A DNA stretch of 64,000 nt from Isoetes taiwanensis (taxonomy: Eukaryota; Streptophyta; Lycopodiopsida; Isoetales; Isoetaceae), in assembly GCA_021234155.1 (NCBI GenBank), contig JAJEKV010000005.1, positions 16,202,774 through 16,266,773 on the forward strand. The letters run 5' to 3'. Each line of letters starts with the position of its first letter. Position 1 is the first letter of the stretch. Positions 48,275 to 57,765 of the stretch are shown here, piece by piece. The notes under the pieces were generated by a model. It did no database searches and was not told the origin of the DNA. It saw nothing but the letters and a program-made list of their open reading frames with translations. The position numbers and the translations under genes were made by a program.

Positions 48275-48885
48275 GTTGCATCTTGCCTCGGCAGAAACGT
48301 TGATGTAAATGACAGTTGCTAGAACATTAAAGCAACATATCCAGAGGCAATAGCTCTAGCTAAGGCCATTCTCAAAAGCCTAATTAAATCGTATAGCAAT
48401 GAATAAAATAAACTGATCGTGGAAGCAATCTAAAGTATGGGCTCGCACCCATATCCAAGATTAAGAGCTGCGATATTTCTAGCAGCCTGTATATGTAACT
48501 TTCAGCATAGTTTAAGCAAATTCACATAAACTTGGAGCTACCTTCATTTCTTTCATATCTCATGTATGAATTGAATTGCACGCCTACTTAAACCAATTTA
48601 AACCCAGCTAATTTGAATGTAAGCTTAGACGTGAATTTCAATTTTATTTGATGTGGTTGGCAACAACGTCAATGTCAACGTCAACCACGGTTGCATCTTG
48701 CCTGGGCAGAAAGGTTCATGTAAGCTAGTTGCTGGAAGCCTAAAGCAGCATCTAGTTTGTGCCTACTCTCAAAAGCCTAAATTTAGTCGTATAGCAGTGA
48801 ATTAAATAAAATCTTTGTGGAAGCAATCTAAAGTATGGATTCACGCCCATGTCCAGGAGTAAGAGCTGCAATATTTCCAGCAGCC
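48275..48885. repeat. Two dispersed direct copies of a ~200 bp sequence
   Basis: Copy 1 spans 48,275-48,487 and copy 2 48,690-48,885. Shared blocks include GTTGCATCTTGCCT-GGCAGAA, CTCAAAAGCCTAA, TCGTATAGCA-TGAAT-AAATAAA, GTGGAAGCAATCTAAAGTAT and AAGAGCTGC-ATATTTC-AGCAGCC. About 80 percent similar by eye, with indels. Origin unknown. Confidence 0.85.
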
Positions 48886-49123
48886 AAGGCAAGAATTATT
48901 AAATATCTAACAGACCCTAAATCTAAAGCCATAGCTCATTTGCACTTTTAAAGTATTAGCACTCCACACATCTTCTGTATTAAATATACCTCCACAAACT
49001 ATATTCAAATAGATGACACTGCGACGACTGGAAGTATGCACTGCACTATTTAGAAAGAAGCTGGTGCACAAGAATTCTCTGCTTTATCATTGTCACTCTT
49101 AGCAAGGGGCAATCGCGACGACA

Positions 49124-49253
49124 CACATCTGCAACAGACAATACATCCACCATTGATTTCGAATATTCCACTGGATATCAAACTTCCTCACATCTGCAAC
49201 AGACAATACATCCACCATTGATTTCGAATATTCCACTGGATATCCAACTTCCT
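49124..49253. repeat. 65 bp near-perfect tandem duplication
   Basis: CACATCTGCAACAGACAATA at 49,124 recurs at 49,189, and both copies run through CCATTGATTTCGAATATTCC to ACTTCCTCA with one base different (ATCAAAC versus ATCCAAC). Very recent. It lies about 620 bp beyond the stop of the PPR gene. Confidence 0.93.
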
Positions 49254-49873
49254 CATATGGGAAATCCCAAAACATTCGGTCTGCATGAAAATTATAAAAC
49301 CATGACTTTTGAGGACTAAATGATTACCCAATGTTCTCACATCTCAATATCACCTACAAGAGGTTCAAACGTGCAAACATCGACAATCAGCCATTAGATC
49401 GATATGAATTCTTATGTTAAGTTGCTTCTTCTCCTGTATTTTTGGTAATGGATCAATTCTTTATTGAAAGACACTTTAGTTTTGCTTCAAAAGAAATGCT
49501 CAAGCTTGTATCGAGTTGCATTGTCATGACATATTGCCCCTGTCTTCATACTTAATTGCTTGCATCCTTGGAACCAATCACTTATTATTTAGCTTAAGGT
49601 GTTGTCATCCAATACAAGATGATATGAAGACAAACAGTCCAGCATTCGAACCCCAGCATCAGTTGGATCAACCAGGGGAGACTGTGATTTCTGTTCGTAT
49701 ATGGTCAATTGCTTGAAGTTTCACCTCGCTTCCATTTCAAATTTTTGACATAAAATAAGGGGCAAAATTACTTTAATGTTCTTGCTTGAGCAGTATCATA
49801 ATTCAACTCGCCTGTTCAGTTCTTTGTCTATGGTGGGTAATTTGTCAGGATCAGTCAAATGTATGCAAAAGAT

Positions 49874-51967
49874 TTAAGTGTAAACTGATGCCAGCATCTC
49901 TTGATCCTGCTCCTCGGGAAAGGATTTTGCCTGACATTTCTGATATAATATGCTCTCTAGCATTGAATCTTTACTTTTAAGGCCCAGGGCTTTAATTTTT
50001 TCCAAGATTTTTGTTTTGAAATCCATAATGCCAACTGTTGCATAAATATTTGACAGCAAAATGCACGCTGAAGCATTGGATGAGTCCAGCTCCATTATAT
50101 AATCAAAGACATCTTCTGCAAGATGCATATTACTATGAATCCTACAGGCACCAAGGAGGGACATTAACATCTCTACGGATGGTTTGAATGGCATCAACTG
50201 GATAAGTTCTTTAGCCTGACTCAGTTGACCTGCACGACCAAGGACATCTACCATACATGCGTAATGATCGATAGAAGGTGAAATACCATGTCGAGCCATT
50301 AGGTCAAAATAAATGCGTGCTTCATGCACAAGGTGTGCATGGCGACATGCAGTCAGAATGCCAATGAAGGTGATGCCATTTGGGTCCCAACCTTCCTGCT
50401 GCATCTGCCAAAACAGCTTGAAGGCCTCACTGGAGTTGCCATGCTGGGCATACGCAGTAATGATTGCATTCCAAGACACTACATCCCTGCCTGGCATCTT
50501 ATCAAACACATGTCGAGCATCTTCTATGCTTCCACATTTTGCGTACATGTCAAAAAGTGCACTTGCCACTAAAATGTTCGACTCACATCCTGCTTCATGA
50601 ATATCATGGTGGATAAGCTCTCCAATATTAAGAGTTGATATACCACTGCATGCACTCAGAACACCTACAAATGTGCCACTGTCTGGCATTATACCTTCCT
50701 GCCGCATCTGCCTATATACCTTCATAACCTGCCATGCATCCTTGCACTGGGCAAACCCTGCAATCATTGCATTCCATGAGATAATATCTCGTGCAGGCAT
50801 TCTGTCAAATGTTTGCCAAGCACCATCTATGTGCCAACATTTTGCATACATATCCACAAGTGCACTGCTCACAAAGTTATCTAAAGAAAATTTACAATGT
50901 AAGGCAACTGCATGCACTAACTTCCCCTGACCAAGAGCTGAGGCCGTGGCACATACACTTAAGACAGTGGATGAGGTAGATGCATTTATGCTTATCCCTT
51001 CCAGTTGCATTTGCCTGAAAAGCATTAAGGCCTCGTTCTCGTGCCCATTCTGAGCATAGCCTGTAACCATAGAATTCCATGATATGGCATCCCGTGCAGG
51101 CATCCTATCAAACACCTGGCAAGCATATTCTACTGCCTTGCACTTACAGTACATATCAAGAACAGTATTATTAAGATAGATATCTCTCATAAATCTGGCT
51201 TGTAATGTGCCAACATGACACCATTTCCCTTGGGCAAAAGATAAGGCATGAGTGCAAGCAGATAGAACATTGACAAAGGTGACCTCATTTGGCGCAATTC
51301 CCTCCTCTTGCATTTTCATAAAACAGTCCAGGGCTTCGTCACTATAGCCGTACTGTGCATAGCCTGTAACAATTGTGGTCCATGTAAATATATTTCTTTC
51401 TGGCATCCTGCCAAAGACTTGAAAAGCATCCTCAACACTTGCACATTTGATATAAACATCAACAAGAGCGCTGCCAATAATGACATCCTTATTACAACCT
51501 GTAACCAAAACCTGTGAATGGACCCATTTTCCCTTCTCCAATGCTGACAAGTCGGCACAAGCACTAAGAACTCCCACAAAGGTAACCCTATCTGGGCTAA
51601 CTCTGTCTAGCTGCATTTGAGTGAATAGCTGCAGTGCTTCCTTCCCATTGTTGTGTTTGGCATATCCTGCAATAAGCATGGTCCATGTGAAGACATTTCG
51701 TATGATCATCTTCTCAAAAACATTGTGTGCATCATTTAAGCATGCGCATGCCAAATACATCTTAATCAATGTATTGTACACAAACACCCTTGGAACAAAA
51801 GTAGTTTTTAAAATCAAAGCATGGACCTTCTTTCCGTTTCCAAGAGACTTCTCATTTATACAGTATTGTAAGAGAGATTCACAAGTATCAAAGCAGGCCT
51901 CTGGGTTATATCCCTCGAATCGGCCTCCCTTACTCTGTTGGTGTCCAGACTCATGCTCCCCTGGCAT
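49874..51967 (-). CDS. PLS-class PPR protein, E subgroup without DYW
   Basis: An uninterrupted frame of about 700 codons, no introns. PPR proteins bind single-stranded organellar RNA, usually one base per repeat, and PLS members mostly guide C-to-U editing or other RNA processing in mitochondria or plastids. From about residue 30 to 600 there are roughly 16 repeats of 31-36 residues of P, L and S types (for example VSWNAIITAYAQHGNSSEA, MYAKCGSIEDARHVFDKMP). An E motif follows (about 600-670; LLGACRIH, LLSNIYATVG), then a 30-residue tail with no E+ or DYW domain. An in-frame TAG stands directly before codon GTG at 51,979, so the first usable start is ATG at 51,967 (697 residues); a spliced 5' exon is possible because TATAG precedes it. 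No clear transit peptide. Intact and probably functional. Confidence 0.95.
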   Translation of the reverse strand: MPGEHESGHQQSKGGRFEGYNPEACFDTCESLLQYCINEKSLGNGKKVHALILKTTFVPRVFVYNTLIKMYLACACLNDAHNVFEKMIIRNVFTWTMLIAGYAKHNNGKEALQLFTQMQLDRVSPDRVTFVGVLSACADLSALEKGKWVHSQVLVTGCNKDVIIGSALVDVYIKCASVEDAFQVFGRMPERNIFTWTTIVTGYAQYGYSDEALDCFMKMQEEGIAPNEVTFVNVLSACTHALSFAQGKWCHVGTLQARFMRDIYLNNTVLDMYCKCKAVEYACQVFDRMPARDAISWNSMVTGYAQNGHENEALMLFRQMQLEGISINASTSSTVLSVCATASALGQGKLVHAVALHCKFSLDNFVSSALVDMYAKCWHIDGAWQTFDRMPARDIISWNAMIAGFAQCKDAWQVMKVYRQMRQEGIMPDSGTFVGVLSACSGISTLNIGELIHHDIHEAGCESNILVASALFDMYAKCGSIEDARHVFDKMPGRDVVSWNAIITAYAQHGNSSEAFKLFWQMQQEGWDPNGITFIGILTACRHAHLVHEARIYFDLMARHGISPSIDHYACMVDVLGRAGQLSQAKELIQLMPFKPSVEMLMSLLGACRIHSNMHLAEDVFDYIMELDSSNASACILLSNIYATVGIMDFKTKILEKIKALGLKSKDSMLESILYQKCQAKSFPEEQDQEMLASVYT

Positions 51968-52222
51968 AGCAAGGCTCACCTATATCACACAATTTGTTTA
52001 GTAGTCACTCCAATTACATTATCTAATAAAAAAAGAACTAATTCTAGTTTAATCCAGTGAGCAAATGTAACCTTGGTGCTAGTCTAAATTCTGTAATGCC
52101 CATCTTTTTTCACTGCAACCAAGCATGATGCGGCCGACATGACAAGTTTCCCATGTTTCTAAATGGCATTGGGAAAGTGCTTACAATAATAAAGAAAATA
52201 TGGGGATGAAGGCAATCCTCTT
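51968..52222. other. Short spacer between the two PPR genes
   Basis: About 255 bp separate the stop of the upstream PPR gene (52,223) from the ATG of the downstream one. It must hold a 3' UTR and a promoter or 5' UTR unless the two are transcribed together. I see no clear TATA box or poly(A) signal in the right orientation. Confidence 0.6.
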
Positions 52223-54583
52223 TTAAAGGATTATAAAATCTTCCCCCGTTTGCCAGCATATTATTTCTTGACCCCTGCATGCTTTGTCCTGGTTCGAAGC
52301 ACATGCATTACTTATAACAGAGGCATTCAAAATATTGCTAATCTCAATCCAAGTATGCACATTTTCACCACCTGCTTTGCTCCCTTCTGTTTGTTTTCTA
52401 GTTTCTAACGCAGTGTTCCAGTTCCCAGCCCCAGCATATATATTTGATAGCAGCACAAGACCCACAGTATTTGATGGCTCCAACCTGAGAATGTGCTTTG
52501 TTATATCTTCCCCTAGGTCTACAAAATTATGAATTCTACATGAATTGAGAAGGGATATCCACAACCCCACACTAGGTTCATATGGCATTATTTTTATTAG
52601 TTTTTCTGCTTCAAAAAATTGCCCCGCCCGACCAAGAAGGTCAACCATGCAGGCATAATGATGCATTGAAGGCTCAATTTTATGCTTGCAGATCATTGAA
52701 TTGAAGACTTGACAACCTTCCTCCAACAAACATGCATGGTTGCAGGAAGATAAAACCGAAATAAAGGTAATATCATTAGGCTTTACATCCAAATCCTCCA
52801 TCTGCAAAAGCAGATCTAGGACCTCCTTTGCATGACCATTCTGGCAATATCCTGAAATCATTGTATTCCATGATATGAGATCCCTGTCGGGCATCATCTT
52901 AAACACTTTGAAAGATTCCTCTAAGTTGCCACACTTGGCATACACATCAACTAGAGCAGTGGCAATAAGGACATTTGTTTCAAACTGATCTCTTAAAATT
53001 TCACTATGGATATGCATTGCCAGTTTTAAACACCCCACCACACTGCAAGCATGCAAAGTGCTTAAGAAAGTACCCTCATTTGGTTTTATATCCTCCTGCA
53101 GCATGCATAGAAAAAGCGTAAGGGCATTATCTTGGTTGCCATTAAATATACTTCCAGCAATTAATGCATTCCATGCTACAACATCCCATGTAGGCATCCT
53201 ACAAAATACTTCTTCAGCATCATGCATGCATCCACACTTCGCATACATGTCGACCAATGTGGCTCCAATATATATTTCTGATGTGCATCCAGATATCAGG
53301 ACAAATGCATGGATACGTTTCCCCTCTTCGGGAATTAGTACAGTGGCACAAGTACATAAGATAGCAAGCAAAGTGACTGTATCTGGCTTTGCATCTGCCA
53401 GTTCCATTAACCTGAAGAGTCTCAAAGCCTCTTCATGGTCCCCACACTCAGCATGCACTGCAATAACTGCAGTCCAACTAACAGACGAGGGTATTGAGGT
53501 CCTATCCAATATGAAACACGCACATTTTAGGCACCCACATTTAATATACATATCAACAAGTGAATTCCCAACGAGTTCATCCAACAAAAGTCCAGCTCTC
53601 AGAATTTTCGCATGGACATACTTCCCATTCCCCAATTTGGCTAATTCAGCAGATGCACCAAGAATGCTCATTAGGGTACTTTTATTTGGAAGGACATTTT
53701 CTAGTTGCATCTGCCAAAAAAGATTGAAAGCCCCTTTATTGTCATTGTTGTGGAAGATCATCACATTCCAGCATACAGCATCTCTGGTGGGTAACCTATC
53801 AAATTGCTGCTCGGCCATTTTCAAACTACAGCACTTAGCATACATGTCAATCAAAGTACTCCCAATAAAATGATCAGTCGATAACTCAGATTTGAGCACA
53901 TCAGCATGGAACTTTTTGCCGTGCCCCAAAATAACTGCATCACTACAGACAGACAAAATGCTTACAAAAGTTATCTTGTTTGGTGTTACGCCCTCTACTT
54001 GCATCTTGCTAAAAAGTGTGAGAGCTCCCTTAACTTCCATAGATTGGATATATCCTGCAACCACTGTATTCCATGACACAATGTCCCGTGTAGGCATCGA
54101 GTCAAAAATTTGCAGCCCATCCTTACTGTAACCGGATTTTGCATACATGTCCACAAGTGCATTATTGACAAAGACATGATCATGGTATCCAGCCAATAAT
54201 GCACTGGCATGGATCCGTTTCCCCTGTTCTAGTGCAGCTGCTGTTGTACAGGAGCTTAGAATGATAACGTGAGTAACAGCATTTGGTTCTGTTCCTTCAC
54301 TTTTCATTTTATCAAACAAAAAAATTGCCTCCTTATCATCATCATACTTCACGTACCCGCCAATCACTATTGACCATGTAAAAACATTCTTGAAAATCAT
54401 TTTCTCAAACAATTCCCGGGCATCTGTTATGCTTCCAAACTCCAAATAAACATTAATAATGGTGTTGTATTGATAGATACTTGGCTTACGTACATTCTTT
54501 AATATGTAAGCATGAGTAACTCTTGCTTGAGCAACGGTATTGCAACTCCGCAATAGATCAACAGCAGCCACTTTGGCTTGCAT
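52223..54583 (-). CDS. PLS-class PPR protein with E motif and truncated E+
   Basis: An uninterrupted intronless frame of 786 codons. Roughly 18 PPR repeats of P, L and S type cover about residues 35-670 (for example NVFTWSIVIGGYVKYDDDKE, MYAKCGNLEESFKVFKMMP, HHYACMVDLLGRAGQFFEA). An E motif follows (about 672-740; WISLLNSCRIH, LVLLSNIYAGAGNW). A partial E2/E+ (HTWIEISN, about 743-750) ends abruptly in an unrelated tail of about 35 residues, so no DYW deaminase is present; if it edits, the deaminase must come in trans. An in-frame TAG lies five codons upstream of the ATG, supporting that start. N-terminus begins almost directly with repeats; targeting is unclear. Diverged paralogue and tandem neighbour of the gene downstream. 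Confidence 0.96.
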   Translation of the reverse strand: MQAKVAAVDLLRSCNTVAQARVTHAYILKNVRKPSIYQYNTIINVYLEFGSITDARELFEKMIFKNVFTWSIVIGGYVKYDDDKEAIFLFDKMKSEGTEPNAVTHVIILSSCTTAAALEQGKRIHASALLAGYHDHVFVNNALVDMYAKSGYSKDGLQIFDSMPTRDIVSWNTVVAGYIQSMEVKGALTLFSKMQVEGVTPNKITFVSILSVCSDAVILGHGKKFHADVLKSELSTDHFIGSTLIDMYAKCCSLKMAEQQFDRLPTRDAVCWNVMIFHNNDNKGAFNLFWQMQLENVLPNKSTLMSILGASAELAKLGNGKYVHAKILRAGLLLDELVGNSLVDMYIKCGCLKCACFILDRTSIPSSVSWTAVIAVHAECGDHEEALRLFRLMELADAKPDTVTLLAILCTCATVLIPEEGKRIHAFVLISGCTSEIYIGATLVDMYAKCGCMHDAEEVFCRMPTWDVVAWNALIAGSIFNGNQDNALTLFLCMLQEDIKPNEGTFLSTLHACSVVGCLKLAMHIHSEILRDQFETNVLIATALVDVYAKCGNLEESFKVFKMMPDRDLISWNTMISGYCQNGHAKEVLDLLLQMEDLDVKPNDITFISVLSSCNHACLLEEGCQVFNSMICKHKIEPSMHHYACMVDLLGRAGQFFEAEKLIKIMPYEPSVGLWISLLNSCRIHNFVDLGEDITKHILRLEPSNTVGLVLLSNIYAGAGNWNTALETRKQTEGSKAGGENVHTWIEISNILNASVISNACASNQDKACRGQEIICWQTGEDFIIL

Positions 54584-55070
54584 TTTACAACATATCTACT
54601 CTCAGGAATATGTTGCTTGAAATTTTATGCATCATACTGATCGTATAATTGATGAAGCTTGCAGGCAAGGTTTTACCATAAACTGATGTCATTAGAATAG
54701 TGTTGTGAAGAGAGCATACCCACCTTATTAAATCTCTGTTCTTGGAGGTGAAAATGGTTGCGAGAAAGCTTCCGACTTAGATATTTTATCAACATCCTAA
54801 CTCTGCAGTTAACAATAAAGGTTGATGTCAGTCCCAAAAAAGCGGCCTAGCCCTTTGAAGATGGTACTCGTATGTTCTAGCTGTAATCATGCAAATTATA
54901 CTTATGCTTATCCCTTGGAATCAAATTGGAATCACATGTTTCTGCCGAAATCATAAAGAAATTTATAGACAAGTTCGAAATCTCTTAGTAGAGGTGTTAG
55001 GAAAGATATAAATTGGACATGTTTGTTGTAGAAAGATCTCCATTTTAGCTCACCTCTTCTCCTAAATTAG
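54584..55070. other. 5' region of the upstream PPR gene
   Basis: About 490 bp with no open frame of note. It should hold the minus-strand promoter and 5' UTR of the 786-residue PPR gene. If the exon-like segment at 55,071 belongs to a plus-strand gene, part of this is its upstream exon or intron. Confidence 0.5.
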
Positions 55071-55333
55071 GTCTCTTGCGTCGTCAGCTTATCACTTCGT
55101 AACCCAACCTGGCGCACATGCTGCAGCAAGCTTCCACAGGAGCTTCTCTCTTCCATACCTTTTTACCCGGTTCTATTACCCTCTGTCTCACACGGAAAAC
55201 CCAGTATTCCATGACGAAGAAGACGAAGGTGATGAACCGAGCAAAGAGCAGCTAAGCAGTCATCGGAACAATGCAAATGCAAATCACCAGAAAAAAGTAG
55301 CAAATGTTGGTTCTACAAGTGAATTGACAATAG
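55071..55333 (+). CDS. Unrecognised exon-like segment with presequence-like start
   Basis: Between an acceptor-like CTCCTAAATTAG (ending 55,070) and a donor-like GTATGT (55,334) the plus strand is open for 87 codons: SLASSAYHFVTQPGAHAAAS, then FHRSFSLPYLFTRFYY, then an acidic stretch HDEEDEGDEPSKEQL and an Asn-rich HRNNANANHQKK. The Ser/Ala/Arg/His-rich, acid-free first part resembles a mitochondrial presequence. I do not recognise the protein. A 32 bp duplication overlaps the donor-like site; without it the frame would run on into SEFLLSGRNLEASLAAVASR, which also looks coding. Either a partial gene or a recent pseudogene. Confidence 0.33.
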
Positions 55334-55357
55334 GTATGTTGGTTCTACAAGTGAATT
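55305..55357. repeat. 32 bp spaced duplication in the exon-like segment
   Basis: TGTTGGTTCTACAAGTGAATT occurs at about 55,305 and 55,337. The period, 32, is not a multiple of three, so it breaks the reading frame and at the same time creates the apparent GTATGT donor. Confidence 0.85.
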
Positions 55358-55507
55358 TTTGTTATCCGGTCGAAATTTGGAAGCTTCTTTAGCCGCAGTT
55401 GCCTCCAGGTGGCTTTCGGGAGGTGTCTTAAAATATTTTGTTTGTACAGGCGTCCGGCCGACATGCCTTTGTCCGTGAGAACGCTTCACAACTTTCAAAA
55501 CCTGCAT

Positions 55508-56728
55508 TTTAATTAGAAAGCAAAATGGTTCTATATTTGTGCGTCACATTGATAGAGGAAGTATGAGCTCCTACATTCTTTATGCATAAGTAGTGAAACG
55601 GGTCAAGAATAAACTCTATACTATTGTTTAGGTTGTTACTTTGGGACTCTCAAAACCTTTGGAAAGCTATAGCAACAAATGTATCCTTCCACCCAATTGA
55701 TGCAAAACCATACGGTAGTAAATAAGCAACATAAGCATGGAAATGAAACGATTGAATTTTTAAGATAACAGAGATCGATTTTCCCATCAAGGAAGCGGCT
55801 TATTATTAATTCGACAAGCGAGAAGGGGAGTAAGAGATCAAGGAATATGGACATGGCATAGTGCATCTCAACTTCTATCAGTAGGGCATGAACTACAATT
55901 AGATGGCAAGGATGAGGTCTACCTACGACATACACCTTGGTTGCATGGGGCGGCTCACCGGGTCCAAGGTCTGCTTCCGGAAATCATCGAGCATCAAGAA
56001 CGAGAAACACGATCCGCGAGCAACCATTTGACTAACTCGCGCATCTAGCTCTCCCACCGATGCGGTTAGCCCCAAAAACCAGCCTGGGTTAGCCGGTTTG
56101 AGATGGATGCTCAAGAACAACGGTGTATGAATTTACTCTATAAAGTTTTAGCAGTCATTGGCATGCGTGGGGCAACCAAAAATGTTATTACCATTTGATC
56201 AAAATACCTAGGTGTATTTTTGGGATTATTACAAACAGAGGGCATATTTAGATTTCCACATAAGACTAGATGAATAGAAACGTAGCTATGTTTGTAAAGT
56301 TTGATTGCCCTTTATTATTCGAGGAATACAATTACCAAAGAAAATATTGGACGCATTCAGAAATTCAATACAATCACCCAAATTCAATACATGCTCATAG
56401 AAATTCTCCATTTACTCATGAACAATAAGATTCATTGAATGATTGTGGTTTTGTATGTAAAACGGTAAAAATGTAGCACGCCGACAAACACGGGCATCCA
56501 TACACTATATGTCTGTTTGCCACAAGCCCAAACAGCTGGTAAAAGCCTCCCAACATTTACAGCGCAGCAGTGTCTTCTCACCTATAAATGTCCATGTTAC
56601 AAAAGCTGAAATGACTATTTCAAATCTTTATAATTTTTCTTGACAGTGAACTGTTGAGCATTTGGTGAAAAAGCAATATTTATAGCAAACAAATTACCAT
56701 CTCTTTCCAGGAGCTCATTCATTCATGT
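55508..56728. other. Intergenic DNA, nothing recognised
   Basis: About 1.2 kb without a supportable gene. A minus-strand frame at 55,923-56,120 (HLKPANPGWFLGLTASVGEL) is short and unassigned. Confidence 0.4.
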
Positions 56729-56831
56729 TTATGCCACATTTCTGCCAAAACAGCATTCTGCAACCAGATTGCCATGCCTTCTGCAGTTATAGCAAGTATA
56801 GTTTTTTGATGGCATCTCTTCAATCCTAGCT
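56729..56831 (-). pseudogene. CCHC zinc-knuckle-like terminal exon
   Basis: After an acceptor-like TTGAATAG on the minus strand the sequence reads ARIEEMPSKNYTCYNCRRHG then NLVAECCFGRNVA and a stop. The pattern C-Y-N-C...G-N-L-V-A-E-C is a retroviral-type CCHC knuckle in which Asn stands where the zinc-binding His is expected (GGCAAT in place of GGCCAT-like). Such knuckles occur in Gag proteins and in cellular RNA-binding proteins. Upstream exons were not found, so it may be a fragment. Confidence 0.35.
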
Positions 56832-57765
56832 CTATTCAACAGCTTGTCAATTCAAATTCAAAAACAACAAACATGGCTACTGCCAGTCTTGGACCCGATG
56901 CACAACCTTGATTATGGGGGCGCTTTTGCGTCTGTTGAATTACATTCAACTATGTGTTCCCTCGCACCCTCCTTTACATGTATAATAAAGATGTGGGATA
57001 AGATTAGGCACAAATGGAAGAAAGCCTCCTGAAAAGGCAGTTGTCACCAGAAGATGACATTGATAACGTATTAATGAAGGATCCAGTCAGACGTTATTAA
57101 GGTGAATATCCTTGTTGGTGGTCCAGTTTTAGCTGTCATATTGAGCGTGCATTGGCTTGCATAGTAACAAGGATATCCGTCTCTGCAACCACACTTTACC
57201 ATTAGAAAAATTAGAAAGCATTATGTTTATATGATATATATATTAGCTTGAGAACATAACCAACTCACTAGGCACTAGGTCCTCATTTTAACTTTCATTT
57301 ACCAGAACTGTGTCTGTGCCTGGAGAACTTCTGCCACTATGAATTTTCTGATCAGGTTACGTCAGGCATCTTTTTTCTGTAATGTACAGATGCATGTTTT
57401 CTGAAGATACAAGTTAGGAACATGCCCAAGCTTCAATTTGAAATCATATAGGAGTCCATATACCACCATCTGCACTTCCAACTGTTTTCTTTTGGTTGGC
57501 CAGATAGGGGAGTCACATACCATCTGCATGCACCTGCTAATTTCTTCTGTTATTGACAGCATCTTTCTGCTGCCACCTCAAGTCAAAGGGTGCATAGAGA
57601 ATATTTCATCTCCCTACGTCATCGACAATCTTATAGGGTAACAGTCTGCAACAAATGATGGCGGGCGATACACATAAATGACAGAATTTTGTCGTTCATT
57701 TGCCGCCCGGCCTGGGAACCCTATGTAACAGTCAGTGGCCTCCACTGAAAATATTGGGAATGTGA
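56832..57765. other. Spacer / possible 3' UTR of the FATC gene
   Basis: About 930 bp. If the FATC reading ends at 57,766, the minus-strand 3' UTR begins here. The minus frame stays open to 57,614 (GFPGRAANERQNSVIYVYRP) after the frame break, so this stretch is not a reliable coding region. Confidence 0.4.

Larger units (their letters stand above)
46871..49873. other. Intergenic DNA 3' of the PPR pair
   Basis: The 46.9-47.1 kb part may still be LINE endonuclease on the minus strand (VAEQDWHFVGTN is readable near 46,900). Beyond that no gene is recognised. The stretch contains two repeat pairs, described separately. The last few hundred bases should hold the 3' UTR of the PPR gene that ends at 49,874. 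Confidence 0.45.

Noticed and set aside
53058-53873. A 271-codon plus-strand open frame
   Set aside because: It is the antisense shadow of the minus-strand 786-residue PPR gene and has no family features.
57614-57765. Continuation of the FATC protein as a novel C-terminal extension
   Set aside because: FATC is normally the extreme C-terminus, and the remains of the usual ending are visible in the other frames; the extension follows from the indels.
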